A DNA stretch of 64,000 nt from Neptunomonas antarctica (GTDB lineage: Bacteria; Pseudomonadota; Gammaproteobacteria; Pseudomonadales; Balneatricaceae). Under the pieces are notes generated by a model, which was not told where the DNA came from, ran no database searches, and worked only from the letters and a program-made list of their open reading frames with translations. Where the stretch lies: contig NZ_LJSI01000053.1 of the NCBI RefSeq assembly GCF_001305295.1, positions 558,001 to 622,000 on the forward strand, read 5' to 3'. Below are positions 52,178 to 62,031 of this stretch, one piece after another; position 1 is the first letter of the stretch, and each line of letters starts with the position of its first letter. Position numbers and translations under genes: made by a program.

Positions 52178-54874
52178 TTATTCATCACGGATATGTTCGT
52201 CCAACTCTCTGCAAACACGCGTTTGTAGCTCCTGGCACAGTTCCGGGTCGCTTATCGGAAGCCCATCCGCATCAGTTAAAAAGAAAAAGTCTTCAACCCT
52301 TTCGCCTACACTGGAAATTTTAGCTTTACGCACAGCGATGTTGAGTTCTGAAAATATCTGACCAATACGTGCCAGTAATCCCGGCCGGTCAGGGCTGCGG
52401 ACTTCCATGATAGTGAGCTGTAAATTCGGATCATTGCTCAGGCTAACTGTGGTCGGCATGGCAAATAGTTTCATCTGTCTGGGCACGCGTCGATGAATGA
52501 TGTCAGGGTAATCATCCGGATCATCAAGTTCTTCAATCAAACGCTCTTGAATACTATTCAGATAGCCTGGATTTTCAGACAAGGGTTCATTGTCGTCGGT
52601 CAGTACGGTGTAGGTGTTTAGTGTTCTGCCGTCGTCAGTCAGAATGACGCGTGCGTCTTGAATGTTGAGGTGTAGCTGATCCAGCGTTGCGACCGTTGCC
52701 GAAAATAGATTCGGCATATCTTTACTGTAAATAAAGATCTCGGTAGCGCCTTCGTAAACCCGATAAGAGGTTTTCTGAATTAATACTAAGGGTAGTTCAC
52801 TTGATCCGTGCTCCAGGATTGACTGGGTATGCCATGCAATATTTTTAGCATCTTCGCGTAGAAAGTAATCTTCGCCTAATGTGCTCCAGAACTCTTTGAT
52901 TTCATCATCCGGTTGGCCCGAATGAGCCAGGACGAACATCGCTTCGTTTTGAACTTGCTCAATACGGTCTTCTTTATTGATGGGGTTGTCTAGGCCGCGT
53001 CGTAGTACGCGTTTGGTTTCCATGTAAAGCTGTCTGAGCAGTGTGGCGCGCCAGCTGTTCCACAGGGTATGGTTGGTTGCATTGATATCGGCAACGGTCA
53101 GGACATAGAGATAATCAAGGTGAACAATGTCACGGACTTGCATGGCAAACGTATGTATAACATCAGGATCAGTGATGTCCTTTCGCTGAGCTGTCATCGA
53201 CATTAATAAATGACTGCGTACCAGCCATGCTGTCAGATGACCATCCCATTTGCCCAGATGATGGCGATCGCAGAAAATCAATACATCTTCCGCGCCCAGT
53301 TCTGAATGATCGCCACCACGGCCTTTGGCGATATCGTGGTAGAGGCCTGCGATATAAAGTAGTTCAATTTTTGGAAGGTTGTTGACGACCCGGTGAGCGA
53401 TAGGAAATTGCTCACGATGATCGGCGTGGCGGAATTGACGCATTTTCTGAATGACTTTCATAGTATGCGCATCGACGGTATAAATATGGAAAAGGTCGTG
53501 CTGCATCTGGCCAACAATTTTTCCGAATTCAGGCAGATATCGGCCAAGAATGTCGTACCGGTTCATGCGATTAAGTTCGGTTGATACGCCATTCGGAGAG
53601 CGCAGAAGTTCCATGAACAGGCTGGTGTTGCGCAAGTCGTTGCGAAAATCATCATCAATCAGATGGCGGTGATCTCTGAGCAGGCGGATGGTGGATGCTC
53701 TTACGCCGAGTATCTCGTCATGCTGGGCGAGTAAAACAAAGGCTTCGAGGATAGCAAAGGGGTGATGTTCAAAGACTTTGTCGTAAGTTGCTTCTAAATA
53801 GTTATTATGAATCTGGAAGCGTTTATTGATAGAGGTAACGGTTTGTTTGTCTTCAATTTTCAGGATTGCTTCGTTGAAATACTGCAGGAGCATGTCATTA
53901 AACTCTCCCATAGCCATGGCAACCCGATAATATTTGCTCATGAACTGCTCAACGGCGAGTGCGCCATGCTGGTCTTTATAACCAAAAAAATCAGCCAGTG
54001 TTCTTTGATGATCAAATAGCAGGCGGTCTTCCCGGCGTCTGCAAAGCATGTGCAGAGCGTAGCGTACGGTCCAGAGATAGAGTTCACCCCTGTTGAGGGT
54101 TTCCAGTTCTGATTCCGTGACAAAGCCGTGATCTACCAGGTCACGAATATAGGTGGCACCAAAGTGGCGTTTTGCTACCCAGCCGATCGTTTGTAAATCT
54201 CTGAGTCCGCCTGGCGAGTTTTTTAAATTAGGCTCAAGATTGTATTCTGTGTTGTTGGTCTTCTGATGGCGCGCTTTTTGTTCTTTCAATTTGGCGATAA
54301 AGAATTCTTTATCTGTCCAGGCGCCTTCCGAAGTGACTCGGTCATACATGCGCTGATGCAGTGCCGGATCACCGGTTAAAGGGCGAGACTCGATCAAATT
54401 AGTAGCAATAGTAATGTCATCACGAGACCGGTCGTAGCAATCTTCAATGCTTCGTACACTGGAGCCTATTTCCAGCGCGATATCCCACAATAAGGTTAAA
54501 AATTGACTGATACTCTCTTCGTAAATCGCCGGATCAATGTCGTCGACAAGAATCAAAAGGTCTACATCCGAATGTGGATGTAATTCGCCGCGTCCGTATC
54601 CTCCGACCGCTATCAGAGAAATTTTCTCGTCGGCAGGCCATGTAAAAAGATGCCAGGCAGACGTGAGTATTTTGTCAATGACACCTGCACGCCCATAGAT
54701 CAATTTGCGGATGTCGCCGCCAGATTTAAAGCGTGCATCCATTGCCGCCTGGGCTTTTTTAATCGTGCTCTTGAAGACTTGGATGGGTGCTTCGCCGCTG
54801 GCCAGGCGTTCTTCGAATGCCAGGATATCAAGAAAGTCATCTGTTTCAGCAAGGGCTTGCAGGGTAGTGTTCAT
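52178..54874 (-). CDS. glnD: Bifunctional PII uridylyltransferase/uridylyl-removing enzyme
   Basis: Glutamine sensor that uridylylates PII under nitrogen limitation and removes UMP when glutamine is high. The 898-aa protein has a nucleotidyltransferase domain (GGYGRGELHPHSDVDLLI, about residues 91-108), a helical linker, an HD domain (YHDIAKGRGGDHSELG, about 510-525) and two C-terminal ACT domains (about 710-795 and 820-895; VRSPDRPGLLARIGQIFSEL). All expected catalytic residues look intact. It lies between map (17 bases upstream) and the DUF1244 gene. Confidence 0.97.
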   Translation of the reverse strand: MNTTLQALAETDDFLDILAFEERLASGEAPIQVFKSTIKKAQAAMDARFKSGGDIRKLIYGRAGVIDKILTSAWHLFTWPADEKISLIAVGGYGRGELHPHSDVDLLILVDDIDPAIYEESISQFLTLLWDIALEIGSSVRSIEDCYDRSRDDITIATNLIESRPLTGDPALHQRMYDRVTSEGAWTDKEFFIAKLKEQKARHQKTNNTEYNLEPNLKNSPGGLRDLQTIGWVAKRHFGATYIRDLVDHGFVTESELETLNRGELYLWTVRYALHMLCRRREDRLLFDHQRTLADFFGYKDQHGALAVEQFMSKYYRVAMAMGEFNDMLLQYFNEAILKIEDKQTVTSINKRFQIHNNYLEATYDKVFEHHPFAILEAFVLLAQHDEILGVRASTIRLLRDHRHLIDDDFRNDLRNTSLFMELLRSPNGVSTELNRMNRYDILGRYLPEFGKIVGQMQHDLFHIYTVDAHTMKVIQKMRQFRHADHREQFPIAHRVVNNLPKIELLYIAGLYHDIAKGRGGDHSELGAEDVLIFCDRHHLGKWDGHLTAWLVRSHLLMSMTAQRKDITDPDVIHTFAMQVRDIVHLDYLYVLTVADINATNHTLWNSWRATLLRQLYMETKRVLRRGLDNPINKEDRIEQVQNEAMFVLAHSGQPDDEIKEFWSTLGEDYFLREDAKNIAWHTQSILEHGSSELPLVLIQKTSYRVYEGATEIFIYSKDMPNLFSATVATLDQLHLNIQDARVILTDDGRTLNTYTVLTDDNEPLSENPGYLNSIQERLIEELDDPDDYPDIIHRRVPRQMKLFAMPTTVSLSNDPNLQLTIMEVRSPDRPGLLARIGQIFSELNIAVRKAKISSVGERVEDFFFLTDADGLPISDPELCQELQTRVCRELDEHIRDE

Positions 54875-54891
54875 AATTTAATCTCAGATGA

Positions 54892-55662
54892 TTAAAAGGT
54901 TTCGTCAGGGCGTCGGGTTAATACTTCGTGGCCTGTCTCTGTGACCAGGATAGTATGTTCCCACTGAGCAGACAGGCGTCGATCTGTTGTTTCTACAGTC
55001 CAGCCATCGCGTTTCGATGTTTTTACCTGGCGTTTACCGGCATTAATCATAGGTTCGATGGTGAAAATCATACCTTCCTCAAGCTGAATGCCTGTGCCTG
55101 CACGGCCATAGTGAAGCACTTGTGGATCTTCATGAAATCCTGCTCCAATGCCATGTCCGCAATATTCCCTGACGACCGTGTAATGGTTGGCTTCAGCATG
55201 CTGTTGAATCACATGTCCGATATCGCCCAGAAAAACACCTGGCTTGACGAGTTCAATGCCTTTGTACAGGCATTCTAATGTGACCTCGGCTAAGCGTTTA
55301 GCGTGAGGGATTTCTTTTCCTGCGAAAAACATTTTGCTGGTGTCGCCGTGGTAGCCATCTTTGATAACGGTAATGTCAATATTGACCATGTCACCATCTT
55401 TTAGTGGTTTGTCATTAGGGATGCCATGACAAACAACCTGATTCACAGAAGTGCAGATGGATTTCGGGAAGCCGTGATAATTAAGGGGTGCAGGGATGGC
55501 TTGTTGTTCATTGACAATATAGTCATGGCAAATTTTATCGAGTTGATTGGTAGTGACGCCGGCTTTGATATGAGGCGCGATCATTTCCAGAACATCGGCG
55601 GCGAGTTTGCCTGCGATACGCATTTTTTCAATCTCGTCCGCAGTTTTAATAATAATAGACAT
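54892..55662 (-). CDS. map: Methionine aminopeptidase, type I
   Basis: Removes the initiator Met from nascent proteins. The 256-aa length is normal for the bacterial type Ia enzyme. Metal ligands lie in NIDITVIKDGYHGDTSKMF (two Asp), YCGHGIGAGFHEDP (His), FTIEPMINAG (Glu) and AQWEHTILVTETGHEVLT (Glu). It diverges from rpsB, a conserved arrangement, and is first in the map-glnD-DUF1244 operon. Confidence 0.97.
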   Translation of the reverse strand: MSIIIKTADEIEKMRIAGKLAADVLEMIAPHIKAGVTTNQLDKICHDYIVNEQQAIPAPLNYHGFPKSICTSVNQVVCHGIPNDKPLKDGDMVNIDITVIKDGYHGDTSKMFFAGKEIPHAKRLAEVTLECLYKGIELVKPGVFLGDIGHVIQQHAEANHYTVVREYCGHGIGAGFHEDPQVLHYGRAGTGIQLEEGMIFTIEPMINAGKRQVKTSKRDGWTVETTDRRLSAQWEHTILVTETGHEVLTRRPDETF

Positions 55663-55768
55663 GGTTTTCCTTAAAATAATGAATGTCGAATTCTACCGCA
55701 GTTGAGTCTGCGTGTTAAATTCAGATCAATAGATTGTACCGAATTATCGCTTCTTAGCGAAGTCGACC

Positions 55769-55797
55769 TTCAAATTGGTCTTATCTTATGGTATAAA
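55769..55797 (+). promoter_or_regulatory. Probable rpsB-tsf promoter
   Basis: TTCAAA (55769-55774) and TATAAA (55792-55797) with a 17-bp spacer form a sigma-70-like promoter. Transcription from about 55804 would give a leader of about 130 bases. Confidence 0.6.
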
Positions 55798-55803
55798 ACG
55801 CGC

Positions 55804-55932
55804 TCCCGAAATGCGCTAGGTGTTTCGAGGAATATCTCACACACATATCGTCACAGTTTCCGGGTGCCGTTTTACGGTTGGATGCTGGGATATGTGGAGG
55901 TTGAACCCAATTAAAAACAGGAAATGCTAAAA
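55804..55932 (+). promoter_or_regulatory. rpsB 5' leader, possible S2 autoregulatory RNA
   Basis: The leader contains GCGC and CCGTTTTACGG dyads and a GGAGGTTGAACCC segment before the start, resembling the conserved leaders through which S2 represses rpsB-tsf in gammaproteobacteria. The similarity is from memory; folding was not computed. Confidence 0.45.
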
Positions 55933-56661
55933 ATGGCACAAGTTACAATGCGCGAACTGCTTAAAGCAGGCGTTCACTTTGGACACCAGACCCGTTACTG
56001 GAACCCTAAAATGTCTCAGTACATTTTTGGTGCACGGAATAAAATTCATATCATTAACCTTGAGCATACATTGCCAGCACTAAACGGTGCTATCAACGTG
56101 GTTGAAGGTTTGGCGCAGAATAAAAATAAAATTTTGTTCGTGGGCACTAAGCGTGCTGCCAGCAAAATTATTAAAGAAGAAGCTTTGCGTGTAGGTATGC
56201 CATTCGTTAACCATCGCTGGTTGGGTGGTATGTTGACGAATTATAAAACTATTCGTCAGTCAATTCGTCGCTTGCGTGAGCTTGAAGCTGCTGTTGCGGA
56301 TGGTACATTCACACAGTTGACTAAGAAAGAAGCATTGATGCGTCAACGTGAAATGGAAAAACTGGATCGTTCTATCGGTGGTATTAAAGATATGGGCGGC
56401 TTGCCAGACGCTCTGTTTGTTATCGATGTTGACCATGAGCGTATTGCGGTAAACGAAGCTAACAAGCTAGGTATTCCGGTTATCGGCGTTGTTGATACTA
56501 ACAGCAACCCGGATGGCATTGATTATGTTATTCCTGGTAACGATGATGCTCTGCGTGCGATTCAGATCTATGTTAAGTCTATAGCTGATGCGTGTGGTGG
56601 TGATGTTGAAGCTGTTGCTGAGAGTGAATTTGTTGAAGTAGAAGCACCAGCGGCAGAATAA
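55933..56661 (+). CDS. rpsB: 30S ribosomal protein S2
   Basis: A 242-aa ribosomal protein (E. coli 241). It begins [20 protein letters not shown] and contains the RWNPKM-type [21 protein letters not shown] block, the [14 protein letters not shown] motif and DIDHERIA-type [26 protein letters not shown] (split). The ATG at 55933 is chosen over 55924 because it aligns with the family. It is first in the rpsB-tsf-pyrH-frr cluster; a terminator-like hairpin follows. Confidence 0.98.
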   Translation: MAQVTMRELLKAGVHFGHQTRYWNPKMSQYIFGARNKIHIINLEHTLPALNGAINVVEGLAQNKNKILFVGTKRAASKIIKEEALRVGMPFVNHRWLGGMLTNYKTIRQSIRRLRELEAAVADGTFTQLTKKEALMRQREMEKLDRSIGGIKDMGGLPDALFVIDVDHERIAVNEANKLGIPVIGVVDTNSNPDGIDYVIPGNDDALRAIQIYVKSIADACGGDVEAVAESEFVEVEAPAAE

Positions 56662-56703
56662 TTTCTGTTGCTGTGAAGTTATATCTTCTACAGCGTTGAG
56701 TAT

Positions 56704-56728
56704 AAGGGGAGCTATGCTCCCCTTTTTT
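56704..56728 (+). terminator. Hairpin with T-run between rpsB and tsf
   Basis: 9-bp stem AAGGGGAGC / GCTCCCCTT with loop TAT and a following T-run. It probably reduces tsf transcription relative to rpsB (partial terminator). Confidence 0.85.
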
Positions 56729-56765
56729 AGATTTTGATTGAATGCGTAATCAAGGGGTAATTCAG

Positions 56766-57629
56766 ATGGCAAGTGTATCAGCTAAGTTAGTTAAAGAACT
56801 GCGCGATCGTACTGGTTTGGGTATGATGGAGTGCAAAAGAGCACTAACTGAAGCCGGCGGTGATGTTGAAGCCGCTATTGATGAAATGCGTAAATCATCA
56901 GGCATGAAAGCCGCTAAAAAAGCAGGTCGTACCGCTGCTGATGGTGTTGTTGCTGCACGCGTTGCTGATGATAATTCTTATGGTATTATCGTTGAAGTTA
57001 ACTCTGAAACTGATTTCGCTGCACGCGATGAAGGTTTCCTCGCTTTTGTAGATAAAGTGCTTACTGCTGCATTTGCTGCTAAGTCTGTTGATGTTGCTGC
57101 ACTGATGGCGGGTGAGTTGGAATCGGCTCGTGAATCTCTGGTCCAGAAAATCGGTGAAAATATCGGTGTTCGTCGCATTTCTATTGTTGAAGGTGAAATG
57201 ATTGGTGCATATGTGCATAGCAACAATCGTATCGCTACACTGGTGTCTTTGAAAGGCGCTAATACAGAAGTAGCTAAGGACGTTGCGATGCACGTTGCTG
57301 CGGTTAATCCGCAGGTCGTTTCTCAGAGCGATATGTCTGAAGAAGTTATCGCCAAAGAAAAAGAAATCATTATGGCGCAGCCAGATATGGCAAGCAAACC
57401 AGCTGCAATTGCAGAAAAAATGGTTGTGGGTCGTATCAATAAATTCCTGGCAGAAAACAGTCTTGTTGAGCAGGCGTTTGTTAAAAACCCAGAGCAAACA
57501 GTGGGTGAAATGGTTAAAGCTGCCGGCGGTGAAGTGGTATCTTTCTCTCGTCTGGAAGTTGGCGATGGTATTGAAATTGAGCACGTTGACTTCGCAGCAG
57601 AAGTGGCAGCCCAGTTAAATAATAAATAA
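56766..57629 (+). CDS. tsf: Elongation factor Ts
   Basis: Nucleotide-exchange factor for EF-Tu. The 287-aa protein has the N-terminal UBA-like domain with [19 protein letters not shown] and the core [10 protein letters not shown] segment that inserts into EF-Tu. The C-terminal coiled-coil and [17 protein letters not shown] are typical. The ATG at 56766 aligns with the family; an upstream ATG at 56742 is not supported. pyrH follows after 86 bases. Confidence 0.97.
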   Translation: MASVSAKLVKELRDRTGLGMMECKRALTEAGGDVEAAIDEMRKSSGMKAAKKAGRTAADGVVAARVADDNSYGIIVEVNSETDFAARDEGFLAFVDKVLTAAFAAKSVDVAALMAGELESARESLVQKIGENIGVRRISIVEGEMIGAYVHSNNRIATLVSLKGANTEVAKDVAMHVAAVNPQVVSQSDMSEEVIAKEKEIIMAQPDMASKPAAIAEKMVVGRINKFLAENSLVEQAFVKNPEQTVGEMVKAAGGEVVSFSRLEVGDGIEIEHVDFAAEVAAQLNNK

Positions 57630-57715
57630 TACTGTTCGCTAAAAAGGTGTGTGTGCTGTGTTACAGTACGCGCACTAATTTAAGTCCTTTTAACTTCGTT
57701 CTGCGGAGGTCCTCC

Positions 57716-58474
57716 ATGCCTGCTGTACATTCTAGACACGCCAAATATAAACGTATTCTTCTTAAGTTAAGCGGCGAGGCCTTAATGGGGGAAGAAAATT
57801 TTGGTATCGACCCTAAAGTTCTTAATCGTCTGGCGCTTGAAATAGGTCAGTTGGTTGGTATCGGCGTGCAGGTTGGTATCGTTATTGGCGGTGGTAACTT
57901 ATTTCGTGGGGCAACGCTAAGTGCGGCGGGGCTTGATCGGGTGACTGGTGACCATATGGGTATGCTGGCGACGGTGATGAACTCATTGGCACTTAGAGAT
58001 GCGCTTGAGCGGTCGAATATTGCCACTCGTATTATGTCTGCTATCCCGATGAGCGGTGTGGTCGATCATTATGATCGACGTAATGCTATACGCTATTTAA
58101 GTCAGGGAGATGTGGTTATTTTTTCTGCGGGCACCGGTAATCCTTTCTTTACGACCGACTCTGCTGCTTGTTTGAGAGGTATTGAGATTGATGCTGATGT
58201 TGTGTTGAAAGCAACAAAAGTGGATGGTGTGTATACAGCCGATCCGATGAAAGATCCTTCGGCTAAGCGTTATCTGCGTCTGTCTTATGATGAAGTACTG
58301 GAAAAACAGTTGGGTGTTATGGACTTAACAGCAATTTGTCTGACCCGGGACCATAAAATGCCTGTCCGAGTGTTTAATATGAATCGTCCGGGTGCGCTTG
58401 TTAATCTGCTGGTTGGCGGTGATGAGGGCACGTTGATATGTGACGAGGTAACAGGAGATCAATATGCTGAATGA
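57716..58474 (+). CDS. pyrH: UMP kinase
   Basis: Phosphorylates UMP to UDP; allosterically controlled by GTP and UTP. The 252-aa hexameric amino-acid-kinase-fold protein has [12 protein letters not shown] at the N-terminus, [30 protein letters not shown] and [20 protein letters not shown]. The ATG at 57716 follows a strong GGAGG and aligns with the family start. It overlaps frr by 11 bases. Confidence 0.97.
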   Translation: MPAVHSRHAKYKRILLKLSGEALMGEENFGIDPKVLNRLALEIGQLVGIGVQVGIVIGGGNLFRGATLSAAGLDRVTGDHMGMLATVMNSLALRDALERSNIATRIMSAIPMSGVVDHYDRRNAIRYLSQGDVVIFSAGTGNPFFTTDSAACLRGIEIDADVVLKATKVDGVYTADPMKDPSAKRYLRLSYDEVLEKQLGVMDLTAICLTRDHKMPVRVFNMNRPGALVNLLVGGDEGTLICDEVTGDQYAE

Positions 58475-59021
58475 AATAGCTAAAGATACTGACGTGCGTA
58501 TGCAAAAAAGCGTCGAAGGCTTGGTGTCTCAATTTAAAAAAATCCGTACAGGGCGTGCTCATCCAAGTATATTGGATTCTGTTCAGGTTATGTATTATGG
58601 CGCTCCTGTTCCGTTGCAGCAGGTTGCCAATGTGTCGGTAGAAGATGCACGGACCTTGCTGATATCCCCTTGGGAAAAGCAAACTATTTCGGATATCGAA
58701 AAAGCTATTTATAAGTCCGATTTAGGTTTGAATCCTTCCAGTAATGGCGGCGTGATTCGCTTACCGATGCCTGCGCTGACAGAAGAAACACGGAAGGTGT
58801 ATATTCGTCAGGCACGGCAGGAAGTTGAATCGGCGCGGGTATCGTTGCGCAGTATTCGACGTGATGCTAATAATGATCTGAAAGAGTTGCTGAAAGAGAA
58901 AGAGATTTCAGAAGATGATGAGCGTCGTGGTCAGGAAGGTATTCAAAAACTGACCGATAAATATGTATCAGAACTCGATGGCTTGCTTGAGCAAAAAGAA
59001 GCCGACCTGATGGAAATCTAA
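58464..59021 (+). CDS. frr: Ribosome recycling factor
   Basis: RRF splits post-termination ribosomes with EF-G. The 185-aa length is standard. It begins [20 protein letters not shown] and contains [15 protein letters not shown], the [14 protein letters not shown] core and the C-terminal [20 protein letters not shown] at the pyrH end provides the site. Its start overlaps pyrH by 11 bases. Confidence 0.98.
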   Translation: MLNEIAKDTDVRMQKSVEGLVSQFKKIRTGRAHPSILDSVQVMYYGAPVPLQQVANVSVEDARTLLISPWEKQTISDIEKAIYKSDLGLNPSSNGGVIRLPMPALTEETRKVYIRQARQEVESARVSLRSIRRDANNDLKELLKEKEISEDDERRGQEGIQKLTDKYVSELDGLLEQKEADLMEI

Positions 59022-59065
59022 ATCAGAAGGAGGGCCGGTGTGAGCTGGCCTGTCTGCCCCTCTAT

Positions 59066-59830
59066 ATGTCAGTACATGCTAAATTAAACATACCATCTGA
59101 TAAGGTGTTGCCAAAACATATTGCGATTATAATGGATGGCAATAACCGTTGGGCGAAAGCACGCCGTTTGCCAAGCCTTGCAGGTCATAAGGCTGGTGTT
59201 GATAGTGTGCGTAGTGTTATTGAAGGGTGTGTTGAATACGGTGTTCAGTCACTGACACTCTTTGCTTTTAGTAGTGAAAACTGGAAGCGCCCTGAATTGG
59301 AAGTCAAAGGCTTGATGGAGCTCTTCGGTCTGGCGTTAAGTCGTGAGGGGAAGAAACTACATAAAAATAATATCCGTTTGAATGTGATAGGCGATAAAAC
59401 CCGTTTTAGTAAAACGCTGCAAAGTAAGATAGCTAAGATTGAAGAGCTGACAGCGGATAATACGCTCATGACATTGAATGTAGCGGCTAACTATGGAGGC
59501 CAGTGGGATATAGTTCAGGCCGCCAAACGTTTGGCGGCAGAGTGTGTTAGCGGTAGCCGACAGCCAGAAGATATTACTGAGTCTGTTTTCGATGAATATG
59601 TATTGCTTCATGATCAATCAAACCCGGATCTTTGTATCAGAACGGGAGGCGAAAGCCGAATCAGTAATTTTCTGGTTTGGCAGATGGCCTATACGGAATA
59701 TTATTTCGTTGATGATTATTGGCCTGATTTTAATAAAGTTTCTTTAGCTGCGGCTATTCGCGATTTTTGTACCCGCGAGCGGCGCTTTGGTAAAACCAGT
59801 GAACAGCTAGGGACGAAAACGAGTGCTTAA
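59066..59830 (+). CDS. uppS: Undecaprenyl (di-cis,trans) diphosphate synthase
   Basis: Cis-prenyltransferase that makes the C55 lipid carrier. The 254-aa protein has HIAIIMDGNNRWAK (catalytic Asp24), the SLAGHKAGVDSVR region, LTLFAFSSENWKRP and the C-terminal IRTGGESRISNFLVWQMAYTE. It overlaps cdsA by eight bases. It supplies the carrier that UppP (6.8 kb) recycles. Confidence 0.97.
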   Translation: MSVHAKLNIPSDKVLPKHIAIIMDGNNRWAKARRLPSLAGHKAGVDSVRSVIEGCVEYGVQSLTLFAFSSENWKRPELEVKGLMELFGLALSREGKKLHKNNIRLNVIGDKTRFSKTLQSKIAKIEELTADNTLMTLNVAANYGGQWDIVQAAKRLAAECVSGSRQPEDITESVFDEYVLLHDQSNPDLCIRTGGESRISNFLVWQMAYTEYYFVDDYWPDFNKVSLAAAIRDFCTRERRFGKTSEQLGTKTSA

Positions 59831-60635
59831 ACAAAGAATTTTGACGGCATCAATATTGGCTCCTCTGGTGTTGTGTGGTGTATTTTTGTTGTCGGTTAAA
59901 GGCTTTGCTGTGTTTTTTGCTGCAGTAACACTGATTGGTGCTTGGGAGTGGGCGTTATTGTCGGGAATGAAAAAGCCGATATATCGTCTGATTTTCTCCT
60001 CTATTGTGTTTTTGGTGATTGTGATTAGTGGCTGGCTCTTTACATTGGGGCAGTATTATTTTGTACTTCTTCCCGCGGTTTTGATCTGGTTAATGGCATT
60101 CGTCTGGGTGGTTCGTTACCCATCTCCCGGTATATGGGCCAAGTCGGCTGTCAGATCGGTTTGCGGAGTTCTTATTCTTGCAGCTGCCTGGTTGAGTATG
60201 CTTGAACTGAAGTCGTTAGAATCAGGTAATGCTTGGTTATTGCTTATTTTGTTAATTGTCTGGGCCGCAGACATAGGTGCTTATTTTTCGGGTAAACGCT
60301 GGGGTAAAACTAAACTTGCGCCGCATGTAAGTCCCGGTAAAACCAGAGAAGGTATGTATGGCGGATTAGTAGCCGTCGGGATCACGGTTGTGGTATTTTC
60401 TTGGTGGAATGAACTTGAATTGGACGCAACGGTCTATTTGATGCTGTTGAGTTTTTTGGTGGGTCTTGTGTCGGTTATGGGTGATCTGTTCGAAAGTTTG
60501 CTTAAACGGCATGCCGGGATAAAAGATAGCGGTTCAATTTTGCCTGGGCATGGTGGTGTGTTGGACCGAATAGATAGTATTCTTGCAGCCGCCCCTTTCT
60601 ATTTTATTGGCTTAACTTTCTTGCCTATTGTGTGA
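59823..60635 (+). CDS. cdsA: Phosphatidate cytidylyltransferase
   Basis: Inner-membrane enzyme making CDP-diacylglycerol, precursor of all phospholipids. The 270-aa protein has about seven to eight hydrophobic segments and the C-terminal signature SVMGDLFESLLKRHAGIKDSGSILPGHGGVLDRIDS (split), which holds the metal-binding Asp/Lys residues. It starts with GTG at 59823, overlapping uppS by eight bases. rseP begins seven bases later, so dxr, often between cdsA and rseP, is missing here. Confidence 0.96.
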   Translation: MLKQRILTASILAPLVLCGVFLLSVKGFAVFFAAVTLIGAWEWALLSGMKKPIYRLIFSSIVFLVIVISGWLFTLGQYYFVLLPAVLIWLMAFVWVVRYPSPGIWAKSAVRSVCGVLILAAAWLSMLELKSLESGNAWLLLILLIVWAADIGAYFSGKRWGKTKLAPHVSPGKTREGMYGGLVAVGITVVVFSWWNELELDATVYLMLLSFLVGLVSVMGDLFESLLKRHAGIKDSGSILPGHGGVLDRIDSILAAAPFYFIGLTFLPIV

Positions 60636-60642
60636 ATCATTG

Positions 60643-61998
60643 ATGGAAATTATTCAAACGCTTCTGGCGACTATTGTTACGCTTGGGATATTAGTTACTA
60701 TTCATGAGTGGGGCCATTTTTGGGTCGCCCGTCGTTGCGGCGTGCAAGTACTCAGGTTCTCTATTGGTTTTGGTAAGTCGTTATGGCTGCGTAAAGGTAA
60801 AGATGGCACGGAGTATTCTGTCGCCGCGATTCCTTTAGGTGGTTACGTTAAGATGTTGGATGAGCGTGAAGGCCCTGTGCCTGAACACCTGAGATCACAA
60901 GCATTTAACAACAAACCGGTTATGCAGCGCATTGCTATTGTGGCTGCAGGGCCTGCGGTGAATCTGATTTTCGCTGTTTTTGCCTACTGGCTTATGTTTG
61001 TCGTCGGTGTTAGTACGGTTGTACCTGTCGTTGGTTCTGTTGTGCCGGGTTCTGTTATCGCTCAAGCAGGTGTGCCTGAGGGTGTGGAGTTGGTAGAAAT
61101 TGATGGGCATCGGGTACGTTCCTGGGAGGAAGTGAACCTTCGCTTTGCTTCGCGTATTGGTGAATCAGGTGCGCTGACGCTGGCAGCTATATCATCGGCA
61201 TCTGCTATGCCGACATATTATGATGTTGTCTTGAAAGATTGGAATGTCGATCTTGAAAGCGAATCGCCGTTGTTCGCCATGGGTATTCAGCCGTACCGAC
61301 CTGAAGTGAAGCCGGTGCTTGGTCAAATAATACCAGGTGGTGCTGCTGAACAAGCTGGATTAAAAGTAGGTGACATTGTTGTCGAGGTTAATGCAGAACC
61401 TATTGATAATTGGCAGGCATTGGTCAAGATTATTCAGCAATCACCTGATCAGGAATTAGAATTTTTAATTAAACGTGGAACCGATGTTCGTAACCTTAGA
61501 GTGTTACCTGCCAGCAGGCAGCTGGACAGTGGTGAAATACAAGGCGTCATTGGCGCAGGGGTGACTCCTCCGCAGTGGCCTGTAGCTATGCTTCGAACCA
61601 TTCAATATGGGCCAGTTGAGGCGGTAGGGGTTGCGTTTAATAAAACAGTTCACATGGTTGCTTTGACGCTGGATTCCATCGGGAAAATGATTGGCGGTGT
61701 TATCTCGGTAAAAAACTTGAGTGGTCCGATAACGATTGCTAAAGTGGCTGGTGCTTCGGCGGCATCGGGTTTTGAACCTTTCATTAGCTTTCTTGCTTAT
61801 TTAAGCATCAGCTTGGGAGTTTTGAACCTGTTGCCAATACCTGTGCTTGATGGTGGGCACTTACTTTTTTATGGCATTGAGCTTGTAAGAGGTAAGCCGG
61901 TCAGTGAGCGGGTGCAAGTAATAGGTTTTAAGTTGGGTATGGCTTTGCTTTTGTCGTTGATGACACTAGCCATCGTTAATGATTTTATGCGCCTTTAA
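60643..61998 (+). CDS. rseP: Site-2 protease RseP
   Basis: Intramembrane zinc metalloprotease that cleaves the anti-sigma factor RseA in the envelope-stress response and cleans up signal peptides. The 451-aa protein has HEWGH in the first membrane segment (His21, Glu22, His25), two PDZ domains (about residues 115-290; GSVIAQAGVPEGVELVEIDG and IPGGAAEQAGLKVGDIVVEVN) and LPIPVLDGGHLLFY in the C-terminal membrane part. The ATG at 60643 aligns with the family. bamA follows after 33 bases. Confidence 0.97.
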   Translation: MEIIQTLLATIVTLGILVTIHEWGHFWVARRCGVQVLRFSIGFGKSLWLRKGKDGTEYSVAAIPLGGYVKMLDEREGPVPEHLRSQAFNNKPVMQRIAIVAAGPAVNLIFAVFAYWLMFVVGVSTVVPVVGSVVPGSVIAQAGVPEGVELVEIDGHRVRSWEEVNLRFASRIGESGALTLAAISSASAMPTYYDVVLKDWNVDLESESPLFAMGIQPYRPEVKPVLGQIIPGGAAEQAGLKVGDIVVEVNAEPIDNWQALVKIIQQSPDQELEFLIKRGTDVRNLRVLPASRQLDSGEIQGVIGAGVTPPQWPVAMLRTIQYGPVEAVGVAFNKTVHMVALTLDSIGKMIGGVISVKNLSGPITIAKVAGASAASGFEPFISFLAYLSISLGVLNLLPIPVLDGGHLLFYGIELVRGKPVSERVQVIGFKLGMALLLSLMTLAIVNDFMRL

Positions 61999-62031
61999 AA
62001 AGCAGATGCTTTTTGACTGGGAAGGGGTTTC

